A stretch of 64,000 bases of DNA from JANOYJ01 sp963792485 (GTDB taxonomy: Bacteria > Pseudomonadota > Alphaproteobacteria > Rhizobiales > Rhizobiaceae), in the NCBI GenBank assembly GCA_963792485.1, contig CAWBWL010000007.1:496001-560000 (forward strand), in the 5' to 3' direction. Below are positions 18,364 through 27,580 of the stretch, piece by piece. The stretch's first letter is position 1; each line of letters opens with the position of its first letter. The translations under genes were made by a program, and so were the position numbers. The notes below the pieces were generated by a model that saw only the letters and a program-made list of their open reading frames with translations, had not been told where the DNA came from and made no database searches.

Positions 18364-18915
18364 TTTCACCTTCTTAATAAAGCGTAATGGCTCATGGTTA
18401 AGCAAGTCTTTCGCCACCGCCGTCCTTCTTGGCCCAAGGTCAAATGGCATCTTGCCTCTTTTTGTGCCAACCCCTACAAGCAGGGCGGGAGAGTTCTGGA
18501 TTAACCGGCTAATTCTCGCAAATTGCGCCCGGTGGTGTTTGATTCCCGCCTCTGGATGACATCAAGCGAAGAAAATTGCCGGGCGTTACAGTCCGAAGGC
18601 CTTCCACCAAATCTCTCAGGGTCATTTTTACGACCTTGAAGTTCACGGCGCGGGTATCGCGCCGGATTATATGTGTATTCATCGGCCCAATCGGGCTTGT
18701 CTGAGGTTATTCGTACGCCGTGCGCAGTTTATCGGGGACATCCTTATCTCACCAAACGCCGTTCCGCAGCTATCGCGGTTGGCTGGTGCGGTTTGCCTTG
18801 CGCGCGCTTCGTGCGGATTCATTTACATGCAGCCGCCCCTCATCAGGCATCGCGAGTGCGCATTTGCGTCTCCCGTCGCCCTTGAGCGTGCCGCGCGCTG
18901 CGGAGATTTTCTGTT
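18364..18915 (+). promoter_or_regulatory. Divergent amiC/rne intergenic region with probable long rne leader
   Basis: This 552-base stretch has no convincing gene on either strand. It must contain the promoters of amiC and rne. On the rne side I see a strong hairpin at 18646-18664 (CGGCGCG, loop GGTAT, CGCGCCG). RNase E genes are known to have long 5' leaders through which the enzyme controls its own message, so a regulatory leader is likely, but I cannot match it to a named RNA family. The ribosome site just before rne is GGAG about 11 bases from the ATG. Confidence 0.5.
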
Positions 18916-21702
18916 ATGGCGAACAAAATGCTGATCGACGCCTCCCACCCGGAGGAAACACGCGTCGTAGTGGTTCGGGGCAACCGGATCGAAGAATTCG
19001 ACTTTGAGTCGGAACACAAGAAACAAATCAGGGGCAATATCTATCTTGCACGGGTGACGCGCGTCGAGCCGTCGCTCCAAGCCGCTTTTGTCGAATATGG
19101 CGGAAACCGGCACGGTTTTCTCGCCTTCAGTGAAATCCACCCCGACTATTACCAAATTCCGCATGCAGACCGGCAGGCTCTGATTGAAGCGGAAGCTGCC
19201 GAGCATGCAGATGAGGACGAGGACGAAGAGCGCCCCGCCCGGCGCGCTGGCCGCGATGACCGCGACGGGCGCGATGGCGGGCGTCGCAAACGGCGCGAGC
19301 GTGGCCCACGTTCAACTGCTCCAAGGGAAAACGAGGCCGCCGGAAGTGAAGCTGCGGAAGCTGAAGTCGAAGAGCCTTCTGAGAACGCAGATGAAGCAAT
19401 AAGCCCCGAGCCTGCTGATGACGGTGATGCGCCCGCCAAAATCATTGAAATGGCGATTGAGGCCGATGTCGTCTCCGAAGGCGCCGAGGGGCCAGATGAT
19501 GAGGAGCCAAGGCCGCAAGCTCCCCGCGATGAGGCATCGGAAGATCATCCTGCCGATGAAAACACTTCGGACGAGCACGCAGAGGAAGAGCATGGCGGCG
19601 CAGAGCGGTCCAATGCAGAACAGATCGACGAAGCGGAAGTCATTGAATCCGTCGGCGCAGGCTCTGAGGATTCCATGGAGGAAATGCGCCAAAGCCGTCG
19701 TGTTGCCCGCCGCCAATACAAAATTCAGGAAGTGATCAAGCGCCGCCAGGTTCTGCTGGTGCAAGTCGTGAAAGAAGAACGCGGCAATAAGGGTGCGGCG
19801 CTGACGACGTATCTGTCGCTGGCAGGCCGCTATTCCGTTTTGATGCCCAATACCGGGCGCGGCGGCGGGATATCGCGCAAGATCACATCGATTCAGGACC
19901 GCAAGCGGCTCAAGGATGTCGTGAAGGATCTCGATGTGCCGCAAGGCATGGGTGTGATTTTGCGCACTGCGGGGGCCAACCGCACCAAAGCCGAAATCAA
20001 GCGCGATTACGAATATCTGATGCGCATGTGGGAGACAGTCCGCACGCTGACGCTTCAGTCGCAGGCCCCCACCCTCGTGTATGAAGAGGGCAGCCTGATC
20101 AAGCGCTCGATCCGCGATCTGTACAACAAGGATATTTCGGAAATCCAGGTGGCGGGTGAGAACGGATACCGCGAGGCCAAGGATTTCATGCGCATGCTCA
20201 TGCCGAGCCATGCGAAAATGGTTCAGCCTTACCGCGACACGACGCCCATTTTCGCCAAAGCCGGCATTGAGGCGCAGCTCGACAAGATGTTGCAGCCGCA
20301 GGTCACGCTCAAATCCGGTGGTTACATCATCATCAACCAGACCGAGGCGCTTGTTGCGGTCGATGTCAACTCCGGGCGTTCGACGCGTGAGCACTCGATC
20401 GAAGACACCGCGCTGCAGACCAATCTGGAGGCCGCCGATGAAGTGGCGCGCCAGCTCAGGCTGCGCGATCTTGCGGGTCTCATTGTCATCGACTTCATCG
20501 ACATGGAGGAGAACCGCAACAACCGGGCAGTCGAGAAGCGTCTCAAAGACTGCTTGAAGAACGACCGGGCGCGCATTCAGGTCGGGCGCATTTCGCATTT
20601 CGGCCTGATGGAAATGTCGCGCCAGCGCATCCGTGCCAGTGTGCTTGAGAGCACCACGCAGGTTTGCCCGCAATGCGGCGGTGTCGGTCATGTGCGCTCG
20701 CCCTCCTCAATCGGCCTTCACATTGTCCGCTCGATTGAAGAGCATTTGCTGCGCGAATCCGGCTTCGACATCACCGTGCGCACGCCGACAAGCTCGGCGC
20801 TCTATGTCCTCAATCACAAGCGCGAGACGCTGACTGATCTGGAAAACCGTTTCGGGCTCAATATCTCGGTAGAGGCCGATGACGCCGTTGGCAGCCAGCA
20901 CCTGGCGATAGACCGCGGCCCCGCGACCACGCGCACGCCATCTGCGCCAAGGGCAACGCTGCTTCCGGAGTTTGATGAAACCGACCCGGACATTCCGCTT
21001 GAGGAAGACGAAGCCTCAGAAGAAAACAGCGCCGACTTTGCTGACGAGGGTGAAGCGCCCGTCCGGCAGAGCGGCGAGAACCGCGACGGCGAGAGCGATG
21101 GCAAGCGCAAACGCCGACGCCGACGCCGCGGCCGCGGCCGCGATGCCGACGGCGCGCCCCGCCAAAGCACAGGCGAACCTAACGGTGATGGACCGGAAAG
21201 CGGCGGCACCGATGAGGAGCCTAATGCTGATGGCGCCGAAGCCCGGGAGGGTGGCGAAAGCACGCGCGAGGAGGCCGAGCGCAAGAAGCGCCGCCGCGGC
21301 CGGCGTGGAGGACGCCGGGACAAGACCGATACCGAGACAGTCATTGATGCGTCAGGTGATTCAACGGAGAGTGTTGCAGCGGAAGCGCCAGTTGCGGCAG
21401 CACCTGAGCCTATTGAGGCCCCGGAAGCTGAAGCGCCCGCCAAGCCAAAGCGCAGCAGAGCGCGCAAGGTAAAGGTTGAAGAGACAGCGGACGAGGTAGC
21501 TGCAACAGCCGAAGCTCCAGCAGAGACGGTTGCAGTAGCTGCCGTTCCTGAAAAGAAGCCCCGCGCCCGCCGCAGCACATCAGCGCAAACGGTCGCTGTC
21601 GAGCCTGTTGTGTCTTCCTCGGCGCCGGTCAAGCCGGACGCACCTGCGGAGGAAGCCAAGCCGCGCAAAGGCGGCTGGTGGCAGCGCAAAGGCTTCTTCT
21701 GA
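18916..21702 (+). CDS. rne: Ribonuclease E
   Basis: RNase E is the main endonuclease for mRNA decay and rRNA processing and the scaffold of the degradosome. The 928-residue protein has an S1 domain (residues 37 to 80 and 275 to 312) split by a 160-residue acidic, glutamate-rich insert, which is an alphaproteobacterial trait. Catalytic, metal-binding aspartates are D483 (AVDVNSG) and D526 (VIDFIDM); the zinc-link cysteines C584 and C587 lie in VCPQCGG. After about residue 700 the chain becomes low-complexity with acidic and arginine-rich blocks (KRKRRRRRRGRGRD). It ends KGGWWQRKGFF; a terminal Gly-Trp-Trp motif is the known PNPase docking site in Caulobacter, so the same role is likely here. 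Confidence 0.97.
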   Translation: MANKMLIDASHPEETRVVVVRGNRIEEFDFESEHKKQIRGNIYLARVTRVEPSLQAAFVEYGGNRHGFLAFSEIHPDYYQIPHADRQALIEAEAAEHADEDEDEERPARRAGRDDRDGRDGGRRKRRERGPRSTAPRENEAAGSEAAEAEVEEPSENADEAISPEPADDGDAPAKIIEMAIEADVVSEGAEGPDDEEPRPQAPRDEASEDHPADENTSDEHAEEEHGGAERSNAEQIDEAEVIESVGAGSEDSMEEMRQSRRVARRQYKIQEVIKRRQVLLVQVVKEERGNKGAALTTYLSLAGRYSVLMPNTGRGGGISRKITSIQDRKRLKDVVKDLDVPQGMGVILRTAGANRTKAEIKRDYEYLMRMWETVRTLTLQSQAPTLVYEEGSLIKRSIRDLYNKDISEIQVAGENGYREAKDFMRMLMPSHAKMVQPYRDTTPIFAKAGIEAQLDKMLQPQVTLKSGGYIIINQTEALVAVDVNSGRSTREHSIEDTALQTNLEAADEVARQLRLRDLAGLIVIDFIDMEENRNNRAVEKRLKDCLKNDRARIQVGRISHFGLMEMSRQRIRASVLESTTQVCPQCGGVGHVRSPSSIGLHIVRSIEEHLLRESGFDITVRTPTSSALYVLNHKRETLTDLENRFGLNISVEADDAVGSQHLAIDRGPATTRTPSAPRATLLPEFDETDPDIPLEEDEASEENSADFADEGEAPVRQSGENRDGESDGKRKRRRRRRGRGRDADGAPRQSTGEPNGDGPESGGTDEEPNADGAEAREGGESTREEAERKKRRRGRRGGRRDKTDTETVIDASGDSTESVAAEAPVAAAPEPIEAPEAEAPAKPKRSRARKVKVEETADEVAATAEAPAETVAVAAVPEKKPRARRSTSAQTVAVEPVVSSSAPVKPDAPAEEAKPRKGGWWQRKGFF

Positions 21703-21719
21703 GACACGATGCAAATTGC

Positions 21720-21740
21720 GGGGCCGGATCATCCGGCCCC
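21720..21740. terminator. Hairpin between convergent rne and aminotransferase
   Basis: An 8-bp perfect stem (GGGGCCGG, ATCAT, CCGGCCCC) lies 18 bases after the rne stop and 8 bases from the stop of the convergent aminotransferase. No T tract follows on either side, so termination strength is uncertain. Confidence 0.5.
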
Positions 21741-21747
21741 AATCATT

Positions 21748-22890
21748 TCAGACCCAGCCTCTCAGCCGCTCCATGGCCTCAGCCATGTCGTCAGGACTCC
21801 CGGCATAGGAAAACCGCATGAAGCGGTGGCCGTTGACCGGGTCAAAATCATGCCCCGGAGTTGCCGCGACGAATGTTTCGGCCAACATCTTGCGCGCAAA
21901 TGTCATCGAATCATTGGTGTGGCGGCTGACATCGCACCACGCATAAAACGCGCCGTCCATCTTCGCGGCAAGGTCGAAGCCGAGCTTGGGAAGACAGTCA
22001 GACAGAATGAGCCGATTCTTCCCGTAGCGGGTTTTGATGATTTCCAGGTCCGCAGTTGCGCCAAACGCCTCAATTGCCGCGATCTGAGAGAGTTCGGGCG
22101 CAGAGATGTAGAGGTTTTGCGCAATCCGCTCGACCGCCCGCACCAGCGACGGAGGCAGGACCATCCAGCCAATGCGCCAGCCGGTCATGCAGTAAAATTT
22201 CGAAAAGGAATTGATGATGGTCACGTCATCGGAGACCGACAGCGCCGTCGTGTCGCCCCCGACATAAGACAGCCGATGATAGATCTCGTCGGAGATAACC
22301 GAAATGCCAAGGTCCTGCGCAGTCAGCAAAAGACTCTTCATGATGTCAGGCTGCAATGAGGCTCCGGTCGGATTGGCAGGGCTGGCAAACAACAATCCCT
22401 TCAGCGGCGTGTGCGCATGGACATCCCGCAGCCGTTCGCCTGTCAGCTCCCCCTCCTCCGCACCTATCGGTATCTCAACAACCTCAATGCCAAGCGCGGC
22501 CATGATGTTGCGATAGGCGGGGTAGCCGGGGCGGGTGATGGCGACGCGGTCACCCGCGTCAAACATGGCAAGGAAAGCCAGATTAAATCCCGAAGAGGAG
22601 CCGGTTGTCACAGCAATCCGCTCAGGGCTGATCTCCAGCCGATAATGTTCCTGGTAATGCCGCGCAATGCGCCGGCGAAGCTCTTCCACGCCAAGCGCAT
22701 TGGTATAGCCGATGCGTCCGGCATCCAGCGCCATTTTCGCCGCTGCGCGCACCATCATGGGCGCTGGATCAGCGGGCTGGCCGACCGCCATGGAGATCAC
22801 CGGTTTTCCCAGCGCAGCGAGCCGGTTGGCTTCGGCAAGGACATCCATGGCATGGAAGGGTTCGACAGCGCTGCGGCGCGATATGTGCAA
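21748..22890 (-). CDS. Class I/II pyridoxal phosphate-dependent aminotransferase
   Basis: A 380-residue fold-type I aminotransferase with normal length. Visible family features are AVGQPAD, TTGSSSGFNLAFLA, the ASPANPTGASL substrate-phosphate segment, SDEIYHRLSY, the PLP-binding lysine in NSFSKFYCMTGWRIGW, and RFSYAGS near the C-terminus. The substrate cannot be told; relatives act on aspartate or aromatic and branched amino acids. Translation seems to start at a TTG at 22890 (MHISRRSAVEPFHAMDV); no better ATG lies between it and the conserved N-terminus, and the ribosome site (GGAA) is weak. It is convergent with rne and divergent from the M48 protein. Confidence 0.85.
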   Translation of the reverse strand: MHISRRSAVEPFHAMDVLAEANRLAALGKPVISMAVGQPADPAPMMVRAAAKMALDAGRIGYTNALGVEELRRRIARHYQEHYRLEISPERIAVTTGSSSGFNLAFLAMFDAGDRVAITRPGYPAYRNIMAALGIEVVEIPIGAEEGELTGERLRDVHAHTPLKGLLFASPANPTGASLQPDIMKSLLLTAQDLGISVISDEIYHRLSYVGGDTTALSVSDDVTIINSFSKFYCMTGWRIGWMVLPPSLVRAVERIAQNLYISAPELSQIAAIEAFGATADLEIIKTRYGKNRLILSDCLPKLGFDLAAKMDGAFYAWCDVSRHTNDSMTFARKMLAETFVAATPGHDFDPVNGHRFMRFSYAGSPDDMAEAMERLRGWV

Positions 22891-23006
22891 TTTGCAGGTT
22901 CCGCTGTTGTTGGGCCGTAGATTTGCCCCATTGGCATGGCCTTCACAAGTTCGTTTATCACCCGTTTTGGTCTTTTGCGCGGGTTTGGCTTGAGATACCT
23001 AGGACT

Positions 23007-24398
23007 ATGAGCAGAGTACGCCTGATATCGGCACTTGCACGCCGCGCCGTCTTGGCTGCCGCCTTGCTGGCGGTCGGCCTGTCATCTGCGTTTTCGCAAC
23101 AAAGCGGGCGCGTTGCCATTATCCGTGATGCGGAAATCGAGCGCTTGATGCGCGATTATGCGCGGCCGATCATCAAAGCCGCAGGCTTGAAATCAGGCGC
23201 CGTCGAGATTGTCCTCGTCAATGACCCGTCATTCAACGCGTTTGTATCCGGACGGCGCATGTTCATTCACACAGGCGCGATTTTGCGTGCGGAAACGCCC
23301 GGTGAGATCATCGGCGTCATTGCGCATGAAACCGGTCATGTTGCAGGCGGCCACCAGTTCCGCCTGCGTCAGCGGGCGGAATCGGCTGAAAAACTCGCCG
23401 TGCTCTCCACGCTCCTGGGCGCTGGCGTCGCCGTTGCTGGCGCAGCTTCGGGCAGCGGCGAAATTGCAGGCGCTGGGAGCGGCATTGCGGCAGGCGGTGC
23501 CGAGGCGGCGCGGCGTTCGCTCCTGAGCTATCAGCGCGACGAGGAGATGACCGCTGACAGGTCCGCAATTGAGTATCTCGACCGCACGGGGCAGTCGGCA
23601 GCAGGCCTTTTGAAGACCTTCGAGCGCTTCGCCGATGCCTTGTCTCTGTCAGGAACCCGTATCGATCCGTACCGCATCAGCCACCCGCTGCCGCAGGAGC
23701 GCATTTCCAATCTGCAGCGGCTGGCGCAGGCAAGCCCGAACTTTGCCACGCCGGATCCGGCCCAGCTTCAAACGCGCCATGACCTCGCCCGCGCCAAGAT
23801 CGCCGCCTATACAATTGGCGGCAATGTCATTCCCCGGCTGTTCCGCAACAATCCGAAAGGCATCGGTGCGCAGTACGGCCTTGCCCTTTCCCAGTTTCTC
23901 GCAGGCTCGCAAAAGCCGGCGCTGGCCAAGACTGATGCGCTGATCAAGGCGCAGCCAAACAACCCCTATTTTTACGAGCTTCGTGGCGACATCCTCGTCA
24001 AACTCAACAAGCCCACAGAGGCAGCCAAGGCCTATCAGCGCGCCATGAAACTCGATCCGGAACGATCATCGCTCATTCAGGTAGGCTATGGCCAGTCTCT
24101 GCTGCTGTCCGGCGATGCCGAAGGGGCAAAAACGGCGCTGAAGACGGCGCTGTCGCGCGACAAGGACAATTTCCTTGGCTACCAGTTCCTGGCGCAGGCT
24201 TACGGCAAATTAGGCGATATCGCCAATGCCGAGCTTTCGAGCGCGGAAATGCATTTCTACGGCGGCAATCTGCAGGAAGCGAAGATTTTCGCGGCGCGGG
24301 CGCAGAAGAAGTTCAAGACCGGCGAGCCGGGCTGGCTGCGCGCTGAAGACATCATGACGCAGAAGAAGCCGGGCGCGAACAAAAAGAAGAAGTCATGA
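23007..24398 (+). CDS. M48 family periplasmic metalloprotease with TPR region (BepA-like)
   Basis: This 463-residue protein has a signal peptide (cut near SSAFSQ, residue 28) and an M48 peptidase domain with the zinc motif HETGH and a third ligand in the DEEMTADR segment. The C-terminal half (from about residue 300) has tetratricopeptide repeats, for example YFYELRGDILVKLNKPTEAA. This two-part layout is that of BepA/YfgC, a chaperone-protease for outer-membrane proteins; the same role is inferred. The ATG at 23007 follows AGGA closely; an earlier in-frame ATG would put 28 residues ahead of the signal peptide. A DsbA-type protein follows 49 bases downstream, so the two may form an envelope-quality operon. 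Confidence 0.88.
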   Translation: MSRVRLISALARRAVLAAALLAVGLSSAFSQQSGRVAIIRDAEIERLMRDYARPIIKAAGLKSGAVEIVLVNDPSFNAFVSGRRMFIHTGAILRAETPGEIIGVIAHETGHVAGGHQFRLRQRAESAEKLAVLSTLLGAGVAVAGAASGSGEIAGAGSGIAAGGAEAARRSLLSYQRDEEMTADRSAIEYLDRTGQSAAGLLKTFERFADALSLSGTRIDPYRISHPLPQERISNLQRLAQASPNFATPDPAQLQTRHDLARAKIAAYTIGGNVIPRLFRNNPKGIGAQYGLALSQFLAGSQKPALAKTDALIKAQPNNPYFYELRGDILVKLNKPTEAAKAYQRAMKLDPERSSLIQVGYGQSLLLSGDAEGAKTALKTALSRDKDNFLGYQFLAQAYGKLGDIANAELSSAEMHFYGGNLQEAKIFAARAQKKFKTGEPGWLRAEDIMTQKKPGANKKKKS

Positions 24399-24447
24399 AC
24401 CTTTGCCTGCCATACCGGCACCCATGGGCTATCCGAGGAGAAAATTG

Positions 24448-25203
24448 ATGCGCAAACTAATTCTGTCAGCCGCCTCGGCGATTGCCATGGCCGCCAGCCT
24501 CGCCATTCCGGCCTACGCCGAAGGCACAGACCGGGCCGAGGTCGAAAAAATCATCAAGGAATATCTGATCGCCAATCCGGAAATCCTTGTCGATGTGCAG
24601 AACGCGCTGAGCGCCAAGAAGGAAAAGGAAGAAAAGGTCGCGCGGGAAAAGGCACTGAGTGATTCGTCCGCCGAGATTTTCAACGCCTCGGCCGATGCCA
24701 TTATCGGCAATCCCAAGGGAGATGTGACGGTTGTTGAGTTCTACGACTACAATTGCGGTTATTGCAAACGCGCGCTCACCGATATGGACGCGATGGTCAA
24801 AGCCGACCCGAACCTGCGCTTTGTGCTCAAAGAATACCCGATCCTCGGCGAAGATTCTGTCAAAGCGCATATTGTCGCCCAGTCGTTCCTCAAGCTGATG
24901 CCCGACAAGTACGGCGCGTTCCATCGGGAGCTGTTGAGTGGCGAGGGCCGCGCTGACGAAGCGCGGGCCATCCAGGTCGCGGTTGCGTTAGGGGCAAAAG
25001 AGGAAGATCTGCGCAAGGGCATGGAAGATCCTGCCATCGGTGCGCTTTTTGACAAAAACCACCAGCTTGCAACCTCGCTAAACATCACGGGAACGCCTTC
25101 TTACGTCATAAAGGATGATGTCGTGTTCGGCGCTATGGGTGCGGATGTTTTGAGCCAGAAGGTCGATAACGTGCGCAAGTGCCAGAAAACGGCCTGCACC
25201 TGA
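24448..25203 (+). CDS. DsbA-family thioredoxin-fold protein, periplasmic
   Basis: A 251-residue exported protein with a thioredoxin fold and helical insert. It has a signal peptide (MRKLILSAASAIAMAA to about AYAEG), a charged N-terminal helix region (EKKEKEEKVARE), the active-site CGYC in YDYNCGYCKRA, and the cis-proline loop GTPSYV. This is the pattern of the Com1/BdbD-like branch of DsbA proteins that oxidise or isomerise disulfides in exported proteins. GAGGAG lies just upstream of the ATG at 24448, which decides the start. It follows the M48 protease on the same strand. Confidence 0.9.
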   Translation: MRKLILSAASAIAMAASLAIPAYAEGTDRAEVEKIIKEYLIANPEILVDVQNALSAKKEKEEKVAREKALSDSSAEIFNASADAIIGNPKGDVTVVEFYDYNCGYCKRALTDMDAMVKADPNLRFVLKEYPILGEDSVKAHIVAQSFLKLMPDKYGAFHRELLSGEGRADEARAIQVAVALGAKEEDLRKGMEDPAIGALFDKNHQLATSLNITGTPSYVIKDDVVFGAMGADVLSQKVDNVRKCQKTACT

Positions 25204-25292
25204 GCTCCGAAGAGTGTGGACAATCCCCCAACTTGCTTTTAAGCCGTGACAGCTTTGACTAAGTGAAGGCAGCAACGGGGCGCTGGGCAGGA

Positions 25293-25730
25293 TTGGCTAG
25301 AAGCAAAAAGATTCTTGTCCTCAACGGACCCAATCTCAACCTGCTCGGCGTTCGCGAGCCGGCGCATTACGGCAATGGAACTTTGGACGATCTGAAAGCC
25401 AAAGTAGAGGCGGAAGCCAAGGCTTTGGGCGTTGAAGTTGATTTCCGTCAATCCAATATCGAGGGAGAACTCGTGTCCTGGGTACAGGACGCCGGCCTTG
25501 CAGGGACCGGCATCCTGATCAATCCGGGTGCGTATACCCACACTTCGATCGCGCTTCATGATGCGATCAAAGGCTCCAATGCGACCGTGGTCGAAGTTCA
25601 TCTATCCAATATTCACGCGCGCGAAGAATTCCGCCACAAATCCTATGTGTCCTTGGTGGCCAAAGGCGTTATTTGCGGTTTTGGGCCGGACGGCTACATA
25701 ATGGGACTAAGAGCGCTCGCAGCGCTCTGA
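25293..25730 (+). CDS. aroQ: Type II 3-dehydroquinate dehydratase
   Basis: AroQ converts 3-dehydroquinate to 3-dehydroshikimate in aromatic amino acid synthesis. The protein has VLNGPNLNLLG with the catalytic-loop tyrosine region following (EPAHYG), INPGAYTHTSIAL, and HLSNIHAREEFRHKS. I chose a TTG at 25293 (MARSKKILVLNG), which gives 145 residues, the normal size; a GTG at 25263 would add 10 residues and has no clear ribosome site. It lies directly before accB (30 bases), an order conserved in many alphaproteobacteria. Confidence 0.92.
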   Translation: MARSKKILVLNGPNLNLLGVREPAHYGNGTLDDLKAKVEAEAKALGVEVDFRQSNIEGELVSWVQDAGLAGTGILINPGAYTHTSIALHDAIKGSNATVVEVHLSNIHAREEFRHKSYVSLVAKGVICGFGPDGYIMGLRALAAL

Positions 25731-25759
25731 GTCTTGCGGGAAAAACAAGGGAAACACTC

Positions 25760-26215
25760 ATGGCGGGCAAGTCGTCGAGCATTGACCAGTCGATCATCCG
25801 GGATCTGGCCGGTTTACTGAAAGAGACGGATCTCACCGAGATTGAAGTCGAGCAGGGCGATCTGCGCATTCGAGTATCCCGCGCGGGAACGCCTGCCCTG
25901 CCTGCCCAACATTATGTGGCTGCTGCCGCCCCAACTGCCGCGATGCCGGCTGCAGCCGTTCCCATTGCAGCCGCGGCGAACGTCAACGCAGTTCCTGCGC
26001 CTATGGTCGGCACCGCTTATTTCGCGCCTGCGCCTGGCGCGGATCCATTCATTCAGGTCGGCTCGAAGGTCAAGGAGGGCCAGACGATCCTCATCATCGA
26101 AGCGATGAAGACGATGAACCAGATCGCTTCGCCGCGCTCGGGCACCGTCACCGCAATATTGATTGAGGATGCTTCGCCGGTCGAATATGGCGAGCTTCTG
26201 GTCGTTATTGAATAG
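25760..26215 (+). CDS. accB: Biotin carboxyl carrier protein of acetyl-CoA carboxylase
   Basis: BCCP carries the biotin that shuttles carboxyl groups between AccC and the carboxyltransferase in the first step of fatty acid synthesis. The 151-residue protein has an N-terminal helix region, an alanine- and proline-rich hinge (about residues 55 to 80) and a C-terminal biotinyl domain with the biotinylated lysine in EAMKTMNQI. The start ATG at 25760 has AAGGGA upstream. accC starts within 20 bases of the stop, so the two subunits are cotranscribed, with aroQ probably in the same message. Confidence 0.96.
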   Translation: MAGKSSSIDQSIIRDLAGLLKETDLTEIEVEQGDLRIRVSRAGTPALPAQHYVAAAAPTAAMPAAAVPIAAAANVNAVPAPMVGTAYFAPAPGADPFIQVGSKVKEGQTILIIEAMKTMNQIASPRSGTVTAILIEDASPVEYGELLVVIE

Positions 26216-26230
26216 ATGGGAACCGGCGGC

Positions 26231-27577
26231 ATGTTCCAAAAGATCCTGATCGCCAACCGCGGCGAAATCGCGCTGCGCGTGCTGCGCGCCTGCCGCGAGC
26301 TTGGCATCAAGACGGTTGCCGTGCATTCAACCGCTGACGCCGATGCCATGCATGTGCGCCTTGCGGACGAAAGCGTCTGCATTGGTCCACCGCCATCGCG
26401 CGACAGCTACCTCAACATCCACCAGATCGTTGCCGCCTGTGAAATCACCGGGGCGGACGCCATTCATCCCGGCTACGGATTTCTGTCGGAAAACGCCAAG
26501 TTCGCCGATATTCTCGAAGCGCATAAAATTACGTTTATCGGCCCGACGGCGGACCACATACGCATTATGGGCGACAAGATCGAAGCCAAGCGCACAGCCA
26601 AACGGCTTGGCATTCCGGTCGTTCCGGGTTCTGAAGGCGGCGTGTCAGACGAGATTGAGGCCGCGCGCATCTGTAAAGATATTGGTTATCCGGTTATCAT
26701 CAAGGCAACCGCCGGCGGCGGCGGGCGCGGCATGAAAGTGGCGCGCAACCAGGATGATCTTGCAATTGCCCTCGCCACTGCGCGCTCAGAAGCGGGCGCC
26801 GCGTTTGGCAACACCGAAGTCTATATCGAGAAATATCTGCAGAAACCCCGCCACATCGAAGTGCAAATCATGGGCGACGGCGCGGGCAAGGGCGTGCATT
26901 TTGGCGAACGCGACTGCTCGCTGCAGCGCCGCCACCAGAAGATCTGGGAGGAGGCCAACTCCCCTGCCCTCAATGCGGAAGAGCGCGAGAAGATCGGCGG
27001 CATCTGCGCGCGCGCTATTGCCGGGCTTGGCTACAGAGGCGCAGGCACGATCGAGTTTCTCTATGAGGACGGCGAGTTCTATTTCATCGAGATGAACACC
27101 CGCCTGCAGGTCGAGCACACGATAACCGAAGCCATCACCGGCATTGACCTTGTGCACGAGCAAATCCGCATCGCCTCGGGCGGCGGCTTGTCGGTCACTC
27201 AGGAAGAGATCAAGTTTTCCGGCCACGCCATTGAGTGCCGCATCAATGCGGAAGATCCGCGCACATTCGTGCCCTCGCCCGGCACGATCACGCACTACCA
27301 CACGCCGGGCGGCCTCGGCATCCGAATCGATTCGGGCGTCTACGCGGGTTATAAAATCCCGCCATATTACGATTCCATGGTCGGCAAGCTGATCGTGCAT
27401 GGCCGCACGCGGGTGGAATGCATGATGCGGCTGCGGCGCGCGCTCGACGAATTCGTCATTGACGGCATCAAGACGACGCTGCCGCTGTTCCGCGATCTTG
27501 TCGGCAACACCGATATCGCCAATGGCGACTATGACATTCACTGGCTCGAAAAATATCTCGCGGCATCGGCAGAGTGA
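26231..27577 (+). CDS. accC: Acetyl-CoA carboxylase biotin carboxylase subunit
   Basis: AccC carboxylates biotin on BCCP using ATP and bicarbonate. The 448-residue protein has all family marks: KILIANRGEIALRV at the N-terminus, HPGYGFLSEN, the glycine-rich ATP-grasp loop ATAGGGGRGMKV, the catalytic HIEVQIMGD and ERDCSLQRRHQK segments, and EMNTRLQVEHTITE. The ATG at 26231 matches homologues (MFQKILIAN); another ATG at 26216, abutting the accB stop, would add five residues. The aat gene follows after 3 bases. Confidence 0.96.
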   Translation: MFQKILIANRGEIALRVLRACRELGIKTVAVHSTADADAMHVRLADESVCIGPPPSRDSYLNIHQIVAACEITGADAIHPGYGFLSENAKFADILEAHKITFIGPTADHIRIMGDKIEAKRTAKRLGIPVVPGSEGGVSDEIEAARICKDIGYPVIIKATAGGGGRGMKVARNQDDLAIALATARSEAGAAFGNTEVYIEKYLQKPRHIEVQIMGDGAGKGVHFGERDCSLQRRHQKIWEEANSPALNAEEREKIGGICARAIAGLGYRGAGTIEFLYEDGEFYFIEMNTRLQVEHTITEAITGIDLVHEQIRIASGGGLSVTQEEIKFSGHAIECRINAEDPRTFVPSPGTITHYHTPGGLGIRIDSGVYAGYKIPPYYDSMVGKLIVHGRTRVECMMRLRRALDEFVIDGIKTTLPLFRDLVGNTDIANGDYDIHWLEKYLAASAE

Positions 27578-27580
27578 TCC

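Noticed and set aside
19312..20691. 459-codon open frame antisense to rne
   Set aside because: It is the shadow of a GC-rich gene with strong codon bias; its product has no recognisable domain and would lie wholly within rne.
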